64,000 nucleotides of DNA, taken from positions 41,193,221 through 41,257,220 of the forward strand of contig ML681992.1 in assembly GCA_007922195.1 (NCBI GenBank), written 5' to 3'. How positions within the stretch are numbered: position 1 is the stretch's first letter; each line of letters begins with the position of its first letter. The DNA comes from Podocnemis expansa (lineage: Eukaryota > Chordata > Testudines > Podocnemididae). The translations under genes were made by a program, and so were the position numbers. Shown piece by piece: positions 24,388 through 37,575 of this stretch. Below the pieces are notes generated by a model. It saw nothing but the letters and a program-made list of their open reading frames with translations. It was not told where the DNA came from and did no database searches.

Positions 24388-26240
24388 AGCATAAGAACAC
24401 CATTCACGGGTAGATCAATGGTCCATCAACCCCTATGCCCTCTCTTTTACAGTGACTAGTACCAGATGCTATCGCAGGAATGAACAGAATAGGGCAATTT
24501 CAAGTGACCCCATTCCTTATCATCCAGGCCCAGATTCTGGCGGTCAGATTATTAAGGATGCCTGAAGCATAGGATTGCATCCGTGACAACAATGGGTAAT
24601 AACTACTGATGGCCCTAATTTATCTCATCTTTTTTTTATACCCCAGTTATATTTTTGGCCTTTACAGCATTCCCTGGTTAAAAATTCCACAGACAGACTA
24701 TGCTTTGTAGGAAGCATTTCATTTGATTTGTTTTAAACTGCTGCCTATTCATTTCATAGCGCAGGGGATCACAAACTATTTTTTGAAAATATTTCAAGGT
24801 GGTATAAACCCTCCACCAAAAAGTGTGACAACCCCCACATCATACCACCCACATCCTATGCCATAGTACACATCTTATGCCACCACAGCCCATGCCAATG
24901 AACCCTTACTTTTGCCCTGCTGCTAGGGACAGAACAGCCTTCAGAGCACCCAGCCAGCAGCTGCTGTTCTCTGGCCACCCATTTTTGCAGCGCTCTGGTT
25001 GTCAGTCATGCAGAGGGCTGACAGCTGCAGTCACAGAATGCACGGAAACTGATAGCTCATACCCTTCCCATAATAATCTCATGACCTCTTGAGGGCTGCT
25101 GACTCCCAGTTTGAGAACTACCTGTCATAGGGAAACAACTAGCTCCTGTTTTAGGTGAAGGAGAAAACACTTCCTTATTCATTTTCTCTATATCATTTCA
25201 TGATTTTTATAGACCTCTATCACCACCCCCCACATCATTTTTCCAATCTGAACAGTCCCAGCCTTTTTTCTCTCTCCTCATCTGCCAGCTACCCAAATCA
25301 TTTTAGTTTGTCTTCTGCATGCCTCCTCCAATCCTGCTACATCTTTTTTTGAGATGGGAGTGATAAAGCAGTAACTTGCCTAACATTCTGTAAGTGGGTC
25401 AATGTTGCCAGAGAACTTTCCACAAAGACTGCAAGATGTCTTTCTTGACCATTAACAGTTAAATTAGACCTAATCTTTTGTTTGTATAGTTGGATTATTT
25501 TTTCCAATGTGCATTACTTTGCACTTATAAACACTGAATTTCATCTGCTGTTCAGTCACCCAGTTTAATTAAATCTCTTTTTAAGTCTTTGAACTGAATT
25601 GTCTTGAGTGATTTTGTACTGTCTGCAAATTTTGTCACCTCTTGTTAACCTCCTTTTCCAGATGATTAATGAAAAAAATTAATCAGCACAGATTCCAGAG
25701 GGACAATTCTAATAGATTGAGGAGGCATGATTTTCCCTTTACAAAAGCCATAGTCACGCTTCCCCAACGCACTATGCTTATCTATGTGTCTATTAATTTT
25801 GTTCTTTACTATAGTTTCAACCAGTTTGGATGGTACTGAAGTTAGGCATACTGCCTGTAACTGGATCATCTGTGTAGTCTTTTTCTAAAAATTAGTTGCC
25901 CTCAAGGCATGTGTTACAAAGGCATATTTAAGAGATAAGTTACATTCCACAGTTTGGAGTTCTGCAGTTTCATATTTGAGTTCCATTAGTAGTCTTGGGT
26001 GAACCCCATCTGGTGCTGGTGAGTTTTTACTCTTTAATTTATCAGTTTGTTCCAAATTATCCTCTACTGATGCTCCAATCTCAGGTAGTCCTTGTATTTG
26101 TCACACAAAAATAATGGCTCAAGTGTGGGGGTCACATCTACTTCAATGAAGAATGATACAAAGAATTCTATTAACTTCTTGGAAACTGCCTAATCCTCCC
26201 TGAGTGTTCCTTTAGCACTTCAATAGACCAGTGACCTCAA
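24388..26240 (-). mobile_element. CR1 LINE, minus strand, interrupted by a hAT element
   Basis: On the plus strand the text follows an antisense CR1 in order: 'tagatcaatggtccatcaac', 'ttttggcctttacagcattc', then after the insertion 'gacctctatcaccacccccc', 'ttttttgagatgggagtg', 'tccaatgtgcattactttgc', 'atctggtgctggtgag', down to RT-region text near 26150. Coding frames are broken throughout. Confidence 0.75.
24762..25124. mobile_element. hAT element inserted in CR1, 363 bp
   Basis: The left end is CAGGGGATCACAAACT; the right end reads CAGGTAGTTCTCAAACT on the other strand. The 8-bp duplication is TCATAGCG (24754-24761) / TCATAGGG (25125-25132). The CR1 sequence resumes cleanly on both sides, so the hAT element is younger. 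Confidence 0.85.
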
Positions 26241-28662
26241 TGACTGTTCAGCAGGTTTCCTTACCAGGCTAGTGACAGTGACTTCTGTAAAATCATTCCT
26301 TCTTCTGCACATTGGACAGCATATCATCTTTACAGAAATCTTGCTCTTAATCGATGCAAGATTGCTACTTGCTGGGATCAAGTAAGTATCTCCTCATTTG
26401 AGACAAGGTCAAGCTAATGGATGTTAAGACAATTCCATAACTTTTAACATTGAAAGGCATTCAGTTTTCATTCTTCCACTCTTTTTACTTGCCATTTTTC
26501 TGCTCCATATACCAGGAACATTCACAAAAAATGCTCACCACAACATGTATGCTGTACTTCAGTATTCTGGCAGTATTTTCAGTTCCTGCCCTTAACTGGC
26601 AGAAGCTTCAAGAATGGACATCCAATTAGGACACTTAAAGCTTCATTTCTGGTCATTTCTCTTAAAGGAAAGGTCATTGCTGGTCTTGTCTCTCAGAGGC
26701 TCTCTCCATACATTGTACCATAAAATTCTACATCTGGTTCTCATCACTCCTCATATGACTGCTGTTCTTGACTGCTTATTCAAGGCATTTTTCTTCTTCC
26801 ATTGCCCATTTCCTTTTCTTTCAGTCCATCCATTAAGCACTATGCTTCCTTTTTCTTCCCTATAATTTTGTTATTGTTATCTTCTGCAATCCAATGTTGC
26901 TTTTTCATTCTCCTTTGTCACAGGTGTTATCTGGCAATATCTCTGAGGGAATCCTGAAATAAAATGGATTATTCCTCCATGGTAGACAGCTAGACATCCA
27001 ATACAGAATATTTGTTGAAAAATGCTATTATGTGATTATTAGCATTTGCTTCATCATGAAGTTTACCAACACTGATGAGATCTCATATAGTAGATGCCTG
27101 TTTCTGAAACTTCATTAAATTAAAGATTATTGTTGTTATTAGAGGCTGATGATCAGATTCTGGAGCAAGATCAGCACTCTTAAATATTAGTGCATTCCAT
27201 ATGAATTGAGCCAAGTGTTTCCAAATTGAAATATGAGGCAAGGTTGCACTGTTGCCTGATGTACATCAACATTTATACTTATGGTAATTCTTGTGCTGAG
27301 ACCAGGTAGCATTAAAAATAGTTCATTTGTAGCAGCAAATGGTAAAAAAAAAAAAAAAAGTTATTTGTTCTCTCTTCCAGTAAATTGTGTGATCCACAGT
27401 TCAAATCCATTTCTATCTACCAGTTGAAATCCATTTCTATCTTCACCAGCTCTCACGTTCGTGTCTTCTTCAATGATAATGTGAATTTGAGATACCATAC
27501 TAAATATTATATCATATGACGTTATAAAAAAACAAACAAACTTTTTTTGAGCATCAAGCCTTGCATCACAAGGAGCATACACATTAACAATTATACATGT
27601 CCTAACGTCAAACTGTAAATGGTTACTATCAGGCATGAATAAGCCTGTTGTGATGGGTTAACAGCATGGGAGCCATCCAATGAATGCCTTGTGGTGGTGT
27701 TCTTGGGGATTAGCTCAAGTGTTCCCCCCTGGGTGGAGTCAGTGCTCCATCTCTCATGCTCAGGATCTCAGACCTCAAGTCCCACAGGCTACTCAACCCT
27801 CTGGCTGAATGCCTTACTCCATTCACTCCTCCCCCTCTGCAGTTTGGGGAAAAGGTTCCACTCCCCGGTCCTGGCCATTATTCAGTTCTCAGTGACCTGG
27901 GATTCCACTGCCACTACTGACACTCTGGAGGAGCAGGGCAGGACCTGGGCCTGCCCATTTCTCAAGGCCCCGGACGAGGGACACTATGTGCTGCAACTCT
28001 GGCACTGATGGCACTGCCTCCCCCTTCCCCGGTCCAATAACAGTTAATTTCCCTGGGCTGCTTTTCCTGCAACCCCCTGTCCAATCCATGCTCTCACCGC
28101 AAAGCCACTCAACCTGGCTGGTCCCGGCTCTCTGCCAAAACCTCTCAAACCAGGTGTCCCACACCAGCCCCTTGCCTCTGGATCTCTACTGCATTCTGTG
28201 ACTTCTGGACTTCCATGTGCCTGGTTAGCTCTCAGTGGCACACTGCGAGCTCTTCATGGTGCTCAGTTCCTCAGTCCAGCCAGACAGAGGGACAATCTTC
28301 CCCTCTGAGCTTCCCAGGCTAATTGATTACCTGGCCCATCAGCTCTCTTTATACCAGGCTAGTGGCCCCTGACTCACTGTCTCTCCTGCTCATACCCATT
28401 GGCTTCAGCTGTCTGACCCTTACCAACCCTATGAAGGCTAGTATGAGGCAACTGCCTCTCCACACCTCCCAGTTCTGTAGTGCAGACTGTGCTGTAGGAA
28501 CAAAACTAGAGAAACACTGGTGTGCCTAGCAGATATATGTGAAGAATGTAACAATAAAAATACATGATTACTATGAGTCACAGTTGTGCACTGATTGTTC
28601 AAATTCCACGTCTCCTGCATGCTGCATACATCAATATTCAACCTTCCCAATTCTTCAGCCAC
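26241..28662 (-). mobile_element. LINE remnant with APE endonuclease pieces (RTE-like?)
   Basis: Minus-strand peptides appear in endonuclease order: EELGRLNIDVCSMQETW at 28662 downward, then IIVNVYAPCDARLDAQKKF and DTNVRAGEDRNGFQLVDRNG at 27636-27361. These resemble the QET, NVYAP and D-N-x-G motifs of APE-type LINE endonucleases. The two pieces are separated by the GC-rich block 27649-28530. Family within LINEs is uncertain. Confidence 0.45.
27649..28530. mobile_element. GC-rich insertion in LINE, possibly a Gypsy-type LTR
   Basis: A compositionally distinct block beginning TGTGATGGGTTAACAG, which resembles LTR starts I know from turtles. It separates two parts of one LINE endonuclease. The right border and target duplication are not resolved. 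Confidence 0.4.
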
Positions 28663-29547
28663 AAGACTCTTTTATAGCTCTTCTTATTGACCAAATATTC
28701 CATGATTTCATCTACAGAGACTGATGTCACAACAGAAATGGATATATGATCTCTATATCAAGCGTTCCCTTCTGTTTTCAGCTGGTCACTGCATGTTTGT
28801 TCTCACAGTATGTATGCTGTCCCAGCTCTACACAGATAACCAGACACCAAAACACAAATGGATTATTCAATAAAACCAGAGATCTGTTTTGATAATGAAA
28901 GTACCTGGCCAGGTTTATTATAGACCAAGCCCAGTTCTAGCTCCCTGAAGACTCTACAGGGACCACTAACATGGGTATGCTGGTTATAATGGACTGGCTC
29001 AATAAATGGCAGCAGTTTCTGTTTCCCCTTCAACTAAACCAAGACACTCCCTTTGAGATCCTCTTTTACACACTGATATAAACAAGTTACACATTGGCCC
29101 TCTGACGTGTGCAATTGCCATTCTCTGATGTGTAGGATATCAGCCTTTACCTGGTACAGGATGGCTTAATCAAAACATCACTATACATCACATTGTCATC
29201 CTGACCTTATCTTTAAGGGGCTCCATGTATCCTCATTATCTCTGAGGAATGAGTTTGTATTATTCCTGGTATATGGATGCCCTGGTACCACTTTTCTGGA
29301 GTGTACACGCTGAGTGCCCCACACCTAGTGCTTCTTTAACAACGTATGTTTTTCACAGTACCAGTTTTGTTCTTGCCAGTTTCTGTGAACTTGAACTCAG
29401 GTTCATAACCTGGCCTCTGCTAAGTTTGCTTTACAGAGGTTGACTATTACTTTACCTCAGGCCTCAAGCCTACTGTGTCATACTAGGCTTCATGTTCTCA
29501 CATTCTCCTACATGCTCCTTTTCTAGTTTATGGGTGAACCATCATCA
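28663..29547. other. Intronic sequence, nothing recognised
   Basis: No repeat or exon recognised. Confidence 0.4.
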
Positions 29548-30340
29548 CACAATCATAGAACATTGGGGGTTTCAAGGGACCTCATGAGGTCATCTAGTCC
29601 AACCCCCCTGCTAAAAGCAGGACCACACCCAGTAAAACATCCCAGCCAGGGCTTTGTCTAACTGGCCTTAAATGTTTCCAAAGATGTAGATTCTACCACC
29701 TCCTTAGGTAACCCATTCCAATGCTTCCCCACGCTCCCAATGAAAAAGTTTTTCCTAATGTCCAATCTTGACCACCCCAGCTGCAACTTGAAACCATTGC
29801 TCTTTATTCTGTCCTCTATTACTACTGAAACAGCCTCACTCTCTCCTCTTTGGAGCACCCCTTCAAGTAGTTTGACGATTGCTATCAAATCCCCCCTCAG
29901 TCTTCTCTTCTGCAGAATAAATAAGCCAAGTTCCTTCAGTCTTTCCTGAAAAGTCACGTGCCCCAACCCCTTAATCATTTTCATTGCCCTCCACTGGACT
30001 CCTTCTAATTTGTCAACATCCTTTCTGTAGTGCGGAGCTCAGCACTGGACACATTATTCCAGATGTGGCCTCACTAGCACCAAATAGAGGGGAAAAATCA
30101 CATCCCTCGATCTGGGTGACAACACTCCTATGGATGCAACCCTATATCCCATTGGCCTTTTTAGCTACAAGAGAACATTGTTGACTTATATCCAGCTTCC
30201 TGCCCATCATAACCCCTAGGTCCTTTTCTACAGAGCTGCTACTTAGCCAATCAGTCCCCAGCCTATAGCAGTACATGGGACTTTTCCATCCTAAGTGCAG
30301 GAGTTTGCACTTGTTCTTGTTGAACCTCATGAGATCCATC
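29548..30340 (-). mobile_element. CR1 LINE 3' end, C-terminal reverse transcriptase
   Basis: It starts in the CR1 tail ('acaatcatagaacattggg', 'tcatctagtccaacccccct'). The minus-strand frame at 29658-29984 gives MIKGLGHVTFQERLKELGLF and [20 protein letters not shown], the conserved CR1 C-terminus. A second stretch gives SSSVEKDLGVMMGRKLDISQ. Frameshifts make it non-functional. Confidence 0.9.
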
Positions 30341-31660
30341 CAACAGCTGTATTGTAGTAGAAGATTTAGAAGAATCCTGAAGCTTGGCTCCATTGTGAGT
30401 AGCAGATGATACTGATACATTTTTACATCCTTTTTTTTTTCTGCATGTCAAAGCTACAGATGTTTTACAGGGATGACTTGCCAAGCCACAGTCCCAAGCT
30501 CCCCATTTATCTGGGTTTGGGACTAACACTAGGAACAAAATAACCCTGTAGTATGGTTGGTGGTAGTAGTTCCCACCTTATAATTTTTATCTTAGTGCCG
30601 AAAGCACAGTGACAAATTTTAAATGTCCCCAAATATTTAATTGCATGGGAAACCCTAAATTCAGAAGCCTATAATAGCAATGCTACAAAATATAAATCAT
30701 ATTGATACAAATGAGGCTGACTCTGTTTTGGATACCCACACCTGACCTTTATACTCCAAATAGTTTTACTGCACAATAAAAAGGAATTTTTCAGTGCACT
30801 GGGTGGCATTTAATTGCTCTTAATGTAAATGTAAACTGCATAGACAATTCTGTGTGTACTTCACTGAAAATTCTGCAATTTTTTTCCAAAATAGTCATTC
30901 TACTTAGTATCTCCTTGCCTCTTCCTGAGTAATAAATGCTTCTTTTGACATCTCTTGAAAAAGACCATGTGAAATGTCTGTTCTATGGTGCATTGAAGTG
31001 CTAAAAAATCTGCAAGTTGTTTAATGGAGAACTCAGAACAAATGCTATAACATTTGTTACCTGACTAGAAGGAGCTCTGTGAACTAACCAAATATCAACA
31101 GGATTTTTTGTAATGCAATTTCTAGAGAAAAATAATCTTTGTTTTATAACCTAGTATTTAAATATATAAAAGCAGCAGTGTGGAAATAGAAGTTATTTCA
31201 CCATCAAGTTCCAACTGCAAAAGATGGTCCCATTTCCACAAAACAGTATTCAGACAAAATTCGAACAGAGACATTTCATTCTTACATTCTTTGCACTTAA
31301 ATCTATCTTAATAGCCCCATTCAATACTTTGTTTGCTCTCCTCTGAATTCTCAGTAGTTTGTCTTTCTGGTAACAAGTTTCCTGGAACTAAAGACAGTAT
31401 TATGTTTATTAATTATTTACAAAAATGCCTCAGGCGCACACAATAGCATTCTCCCCGCCCCCCCCATCCAATTCAGATGTATGACCTTGATGCACTTCCT
31501 AAATTTGGGGTGTAATTGGGGCACTGAGGATAGCCATCTGGCTGAAGCTGATGTGAGGCTGGCAAGCCAGATCTTTCTCAAACTGCAGGAGTAAACTAAG
31601 AACTGAAAAGTCATAGCTGGAAATCAGGCCTTGTCAGTTGTTTGTTAGTTTTGCTCATAA
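30341..31660. other. Intronic sequence, nothing recognised
   Basis: AT-rich sequence, no signature recognised. Confidence 0.4.
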
Positions 31661-31667
31661 TAGAATA

Positions 31668-32115
31668 GGGGCCAGCAAACTTGTCTGACCCCTGTGCTGG
31701 CCCCTCCTCCCTGATCCTCAGTCTGGGCCGGCATTCTCTTCCCCTGAGAAAAAGGCAGCCACCACCTGAAAATTTGGCAACAGCCTCGGCTGGAGCACCC
31801 TTGCTGTCAAAAGCTGCTCCAAGCAGCTGCATTGGGTGGTGGGGAGGCCAGGCTCATTGCCAAAAGTACTCTGCACAGTACTGGGTGTGGATCCTTTCCA
31901 TGGCAGCTGGGGCTAGGGTCTATATAAACACCACCAAAAGGAGCCACTCCACTCTACAGAGTCCCTGGGGTCCCCCACCCCACCAACTGCCAAAAGGAGC
32001 TGCCTAGAGAGGCTTTGGGCAGCAGGAACGGCAATTTTGGTGGTGCCACAGAGGGCACCGTGTGCCACTCTGAATGGGCTTGCATGTCAGTTTTGACACG
32101 TGCTGTAAGCTGCTG
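31668..32115. mobile_element. GC-rich hAT-like element
   Basis: The left TAGGGGCCAGCAAAC and right GCTGCTGACCTCC form a decayed inverted pair of the hAT type also seen at the right end of 10427-10849. No readable target duplication. Confidence 0.4.
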
Positions 32116-32539
32116 ACCTCCAGATCATAAGAATGCATTTACTGTTTAAACTCTATGAAATGTTTAGAAATTGTTGTATGTATTAATCTCACTTGTAATG
32201 TCAGTATTCCATGCTATGAAAATATGCAAGTTTTGTTGTATACCTTTGAAAATATTTGCTCTGAACTTGTGGACCCAGGCACAGGGCTCATTCTCCCCAC
32301 TCCTCTAGAAGGGCAGTCAAAATCAAAGGAACCATCAATGAACACTGCAATACATAGGACTGGTTAATATCCCCATTGCATCTTGAAAATGCTGTATACA
32401 AGGAAATTAGTTTTATAGATTTGGAAATTAAGGAAGGAAATAAATCAAAATCAGAGGAAAATTTTCAATCTCTTCACTGTTTGAATTCTGACTGTGCAAG
32501 AGACATCAAAATAAAGCCAGAGCTTCCCAGAGTGTCTCC

Positions 32540-32830
32540 TGCATCCTTCCTGAAAGACACTTTGAACAGACAGGTAAATTGAACTCTGTCAACTCTTAGG
32601 ATTTAGATGTCAACTCATTTTTCTTTAAGTGGTTGCTTGCTTTAACCTGTAAATAACTCTCATATTTATTGTTCCTAGTTAATAAATCTTTTGAAATAGT
32701 ATTACAGGACTGGCTACAGAAGTGTCTTTAGCATAAGACAGAAGGCACCAAATAATCTGGGGTAAGTGACTTGTCTTGTGGGACTGATAGCAACCTAAAC
32801 ACAGTGCAATTTTTGATGCCAGTGACCATT
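32540..32830 (+). mobile_element. Probable LTR fragment
   Basis: It contains 'gctttaacctgtaaataac', 'gttaataaatcttttgaaat' (AATAAA) and 'ggggtaagtgacttgtc', a run I recognise from reptile LTRs. Ends are unresolved. Confidence 0.4.
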
Positions 32831-33349
32831 TATCACAATGTCCAGTTTGTCCGGAGGGTTAGGGTTGAGCAAAAACTTTACTTTATATGCATCTTTAATA
32901 ACCTTAGCTGTCCCACTGAAGTCAATGCCTCTGCTGGCAAGAGCTCATTGGCACAGACTCAGTCCTATACATGATCTTCTGAATTTTTAAAGCCACATAT
33001 GCCCACCTAGCACATGGGCAACATCCAAACTTGAACACAAGCAGGCATTTGCACGTGCATGTATTTATATGCATGAGAAAATTCTAACAGGAGCAACTAA
33101 ACTGAACACATGCAAAATTTATATTATTATAATCAAAGTGGCACCTAGAGGCTCCAGCAAAATTTTGCTTCGTTATGTTCCTCTGAACCAATTTTTTGCA
33201 ACAGAGACTTCCTGTCCTGAGAAACTAAGATCTAAGTAAACAAGAGAAAAGAATTATCATTATCCTGTTTTTTAAACAGATGGAGAACTGATCTACTCTT
33301 TCCATGATGATGACTCTCTTTCCGTTCAAATAAAAATTCAAGATGATGA

Positions 33350-34240
33350 TAAATAGCAGCTGCTAAAGTTAGACATCTTTAAATCAGCAGGTCTGGATAA
33401 CTTGCATCCAAGAGTTTTAAATAGATAGCCGAGGAGTTTCTGTTGCTTTTCAACAAGTTTTGGAACACAAGGGAATTTCCAGAAGCCTGGAAGAAAGCTA
33501 TAATGTGCCAATATAAAAAGTGTAAATGGGACAACCCAGGTAACTAGAGCCCTGTTGGTCTAATATCCATTCTAGGCAAGAAAATGGAGCAGGTGTTACG
33601 GAGTTTGATTAACAAAGAATTAAAAGCAAATAATCTAACTAATGGCATTGATTTATGGAAAACAGATCCTGTCAAAGAAACTCAATTTCTTTCTTTGATG
33701 AGATTACAGGTTTGACTGGTAAATATAACAGTGTTCAAGTACAATACTTAGTTATCCTTAAAGAATTTGAGTTGGTACTGAATGACATTTTGATTAAAAA
33801 CAAAACCAATACAGTTACCATGGAGTAAATTGAACAGATTAAAAACTAGCTAACTGATAGATTTCAAAATGTAACTGCAAACTAGGAATCATCCTTGAGT
33901 GGGTATGTTTCTTCTGGAGTTCTGCAGGGGGTCAGTGTTTCATCTTAGGCAATTTCACATTTTTTAATGGTGCAGAAGAAAACATAAGATCATCACTGAT
34001 AATGTTTGTAGATGACAAAAAGATGACACAAGAGTGCTAAAGAAAAGAAGAGGTTGACAATACAGAGCAATATGTGATTTCTTGGTAACCTGGGCGCAAG
34101 AAAACAACCAATTGTAAATGTAAATGTAAATATAAACATCTAGGAACAAAGAATGTAAGTCATATTTACAAGATGTGGGGGCTTCATCCTGGAATGTAGC
34201 GACTGAAAAAGGGTTAGGGTTAGAAAAGGTTAAGGGATGA
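33350..34240 (+). mobile_element. Old CR1 LINE fragment, reverse transcriptase region
   Basis: The text follows CR1 RT in the sense direction: 'tcagcaggtctggataactt', 'tggaagaaagctataatgtg', 'gttggtctaatatccattct', 'ggagttctgcagggggtcag', 'atgtttgtagatgac'. Many indels and stops. Confidence 0.65.
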
Positions 34241-34412
34241 CTTGATCACAGCCTGGAATTACCGACCTAGGGAACAAACATTTGCTAATAGGCTCCTCAA
34301 TCTAGCAGACAAAGGTATAGCAAGATCCAATGGCTGGACGTTAAAGCTACACAAAGGCAAACTGGAAATAAAGTGTACAATTTGTAACAGAGAGGGTAAA
34401 TAACCATTAGAG

Positions 34413-35550
34413 CAGGGGTCTCAAACACGTGGTCCATGGGCTGCATGCAGCCCCTAAAGCTATTTCCTGTGACCTGCAATGACACTATTGTCACCGATAT
34501 TTGCAATATCATTGTTGAGAATTTACTGTTTGATAATGGATTCTTTGGATACAGTTGAGGGGGATGAGATACTGAAACAGACCCTGAGTAAATCTGATTT
34601 CTTTTACTAACTCAATTTATGTATTTACATCTAATTAGAATAAATCATCTTGTCTTTTTCTTTTTAATGTTCTAAAGCAAAACCAAAAAGATAGCAAAAG
34701 GTTTATTACAGAAAAAGTATAACTTTAATTCCTAAACCTGTTCCTATTACTAAGCCGTTAATTGATACTGGGCTACAGTCAGTACTGTTAAGCATTATCG
34801 CTTATACTTAGAAAACTATGGTTTATTCATTTGATTCAGATTCAGTTTTGATTCTGGTTCAGATGCAGATTCAGATTCAATTGGGGTGCACCAGTCCTAT
34901 CCCAGGTAGGACATTTCGTTTGCATCCCGTGAGATTTCCCCTAAAAAGATTCATCACCAGGGAGGGAACCTTGGGTGATCAGTCCTCAGTTCGGCAGTTA
35001 GATTCGCACCTCCACAGACCTCCACTTTTCACAGGCCTTTTGCAGCTTTTTATCCCTGTTCCACAACCCCACCTTCAGTTTCTAGAAGGTACCATCGCTT
35101 TGTTTTACCATATTTGGCACCCTTTGAGAAGCTACTCCACCACCTTATTGGTTCTTAGACTGGTTACTGTTTTTGTTACTGACAGAACACTGTCACTCAC
35201 TATTTTCAGCCAATTAGAATTTCGTTGCTGGACAGAATGGTTTTTCAAGTTTCTCTGCAACTGAGGTACCTTTGTAGATATATTTTTGCAGAGCAATTTC
35301 CTTGCAGACAGGAAATAAGCTAACATCTATAGCGGAACCATGGTAACCACAAAGCAAGAACAAAGCAAAAGCAGAGTCACTAATTAAACTGCTTTCTGTT
35401 AAGCTTGAACTTCTAATTCCAGTTGGATTTCATTGGCATAAACTATATCTTCCACCAACAATTGTATGAAAAGGTTTCAGTGGTGTGGCCCTTGAACTAA
35501 CATGCTAGTCCGCATGCAACCCTCATGGTGATTTGAGTTTGAGACCCCTG
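34413..35550. mobile_element. hAT MITE copy 3 (reverse), split by a solo LTR
   Basis: Ends CAGGGGTCTCAAAC and GTTTGAGACCCCTG. Perfect 8-bp duplication CATTAGAG at 34405-34412 and 35551-35558. Without the inserted LTR and one copy of its duplication the element would be 188 bp, like its relatives at 11745 and 46542. Confidence 0.85.
34516..35460 (-). mobile_element. Solo LTR (945 bp) inside a hAT MITE
   Basis: Starts TGAGAATTT and ends CCAACA (TG…CA). Flanked by the perfect 5-bp duplication ATTGT (34511-34515, 35461-35465), and the hAT sequence resumes on both sides. On the minus strand a CTGTAATAAACC motif lies near 34700, about 190 bp before the 3' end, which suggests minus orientation. The 148-codon open frame on the plus strand is incidental. 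A GATTCA-rich stretch lies near 34845-34880. Confidence 0.75.
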
Positions 35551-35779
35551 CATTAGAGCAATTAATCAAGGACTACCGTGTACTGAATCCCATTGGCAAT
35601 TTTTAAATCAAGATCAATTCTTTTTGGTAAATGATAAGCTCTTATTCAAAAAGAATTATTCTGGGGATTCTTTGGTATATGTTATAGAGATTAGACTGGA
35701 GACAGACCTGCACAAACAGGAGAATAATTTATATACAGTTCCCTGATACCTCATTGAGGACACATTTAAAATACTTAGA

Positions 35780-35945
35780 TACAGAGGACGACTCTGGTGG
35801 CACTTAAGAGATGCTTCAATGTTTGACAGAGTGGGATTTTCTCCCATGAAAGCTCATAAAAGAAATAAAATTTGTTAGCCTTTAAAAACGCCACCAGACT
35901 CCGTGCTTGATTTGCTGAACTAGACTAAAACAGCTACCCTTTTGG
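35780..35945. mobile_element. Penelope-like tail, compact inverted pair
   Basis: 'ctctggtggcacttaag' on the left faces 'aaaacgccaccagactcc' on the right, around 'gattttctcccatgaaagct', the recurring Penelope tail. It ends in 'gctgaactagactaaaacag'. Confidence 0.5.
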
Positions 35946-37225
35946 ACCTTGTCATCATGCTAGATATACCTAGTTCTTTTTCAGTAATTAATGTAGAGTT
36001 TGTACTAAAATCTGACTTTCCTGAAACTCACTACTAACCATTTTGAGGAATTATTAAAACACACACACGGGTGCCAAAAATGTTGACACAGCAACACTAC
36101 CACAGAGGAATTTTCCCTCAGTCCTAACCGGTTAGGATAGAAGCTAGGATTGATCTAACATTCACTTTTATCTAATTAAACTGAAAAGAGCTTTCTAAAT
36201 GGGAAACGCTCTTCCATTGTAACTCCTCATATTACTGTGCAAGTACAAATACACTGTCATTTTCTTAATAATAAAGATCAAGCTAACACAAACTTCTTTA
36301 AAATTCCTCTATTAGCAAGAGCTACAGAAATGCCTGTTATTTCATAGCTGATAGCACCAAAAGTGGCCTTGATATAAAATTTACAGTAGTTCTAACCCTA
36401 AGCAAAAATCCTGCTGTTCACAATCACATTATTTCTTTATGCTGTCAGGTTCATGGAATTGACAAGAGATTCTTAGCTGGACATCAAGTCACATTGCAAA
36501 GAAAGCTGTCATGTAGGTACATAGAGAAAGGTCTAAAATTTGGAACAGAACTGAAAGGTAAAAAAAAGTTTTATAAACCACACAGTCTCAGCTCATTTCT
36601 AAACATATTTATGAATCCTTATTCACAGTCTCTTGATATAACCAATAAAATATGTACTCCTTTGACACAGAAAAATGATAAATCAAAGCACAAAGCAAGG
36701 GGTTCTACTTTAATGAAACACAGCACAACACAACATGAAGGAATCCATTTATGTACAATTACAAGATAATGGATTTTTTTTTAAATAATGTTTGTGGTGG
36801 TGCATTTTAAAAAGTAAATGCAAGTGACTTTCCTAGTTGAGACAGTTAATATGAAATTTTTAAAACCAAGTTGTTACACAATTTCCAGGAGAAATGTTTC
36901 AAGATATTGCCACATTACTGAATTCAGAAAATGCAAAAATGCAAAATGAATTCCATATTTTACTTCACATGACAGATGGGGAAATTGAGGCATAAAGGGT
37001 AAAATGCCATCATTAACTGAAAAATGGCCAACACTGAAAACAATGTATCAGCTAGTTACATACAACACAAGAAATATCACTGAAGATCTTTTTTAGTGTG
37101 TTTACTGTGTGCTTTTCACAATACTTTATATGTAGTTCGTTTAACTATTTCCCTTCTATAGAAAAATATGATTCAAATCCACAGCAGGAAAAAAAATGAC
37201 AAAGGCTCAGGAGTAGAATCTGAAA
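35946..37225. other. Intronic sequence, nothing recognised
   Basis: A MIR-like trace near 36960-37010 ('cagatggggaaattgaggc'). Otherwise unrecognised. Confidence 0.4.
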
Positions 37226-37575
37226 ATGGAGGTTACTCACCTTTCGTGCAGTAGCTGAAGTTCTTCGAGATGCGTGTTCTTGACATGCTCCACTGTAGGT
37301 CTTCGTGCGGCACCGCACTCCAGCCCGGAGATTTTTCATGAGCAGTGGCTCCCTCAGCGGGGAGAGACAGAGATGGCAGAGATAGGCTGGAGCGCTTCCC
37401 GCCCTGCTGACGTCATCTGTACTCTCTCCCTGCTGCCCTCCTCAGTTCCCTCGTACCGCGGAGACCTGATGTGGTCTGTTCCAAAGTAGAGGGGAGGAGG
37501 GTGGGTCATGGAGCATGTCAAGAACACGCATCTCGAAGAACTTCGGCTACTGCACGAAAGGTGAGTAACCTCCAT
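37226..37575. repeat. 66-bp inverted repeat pair at the end of the DIRS element
   Basis: 37226-37291 and 37510-37575 are inverted copies, 66 bp each, differing at one base (T/C in 'agtagctgaag'), with a 218-bp spacer. A partial direct copy of the left arm's inner half follows at about 37579-37616 ('ttcttcatcgagcag', 'ctccactgtaggt'). DIRS elements are known to carry inverted terminal repeats plus an internal complementary region. This is that kind of end. Confidence 0.85.

Noticed and set aside
34205..34235. Telomere-like 'gggttagggttag'
   Set aside because: Only two units, not an interstitial telomere array.
34818..35264. 148-codon open frame on the plus strand
   Set aside because: Falls entirely within the solo LTR and starts in its GATTCA-rich stretch; no similarity to a protein.
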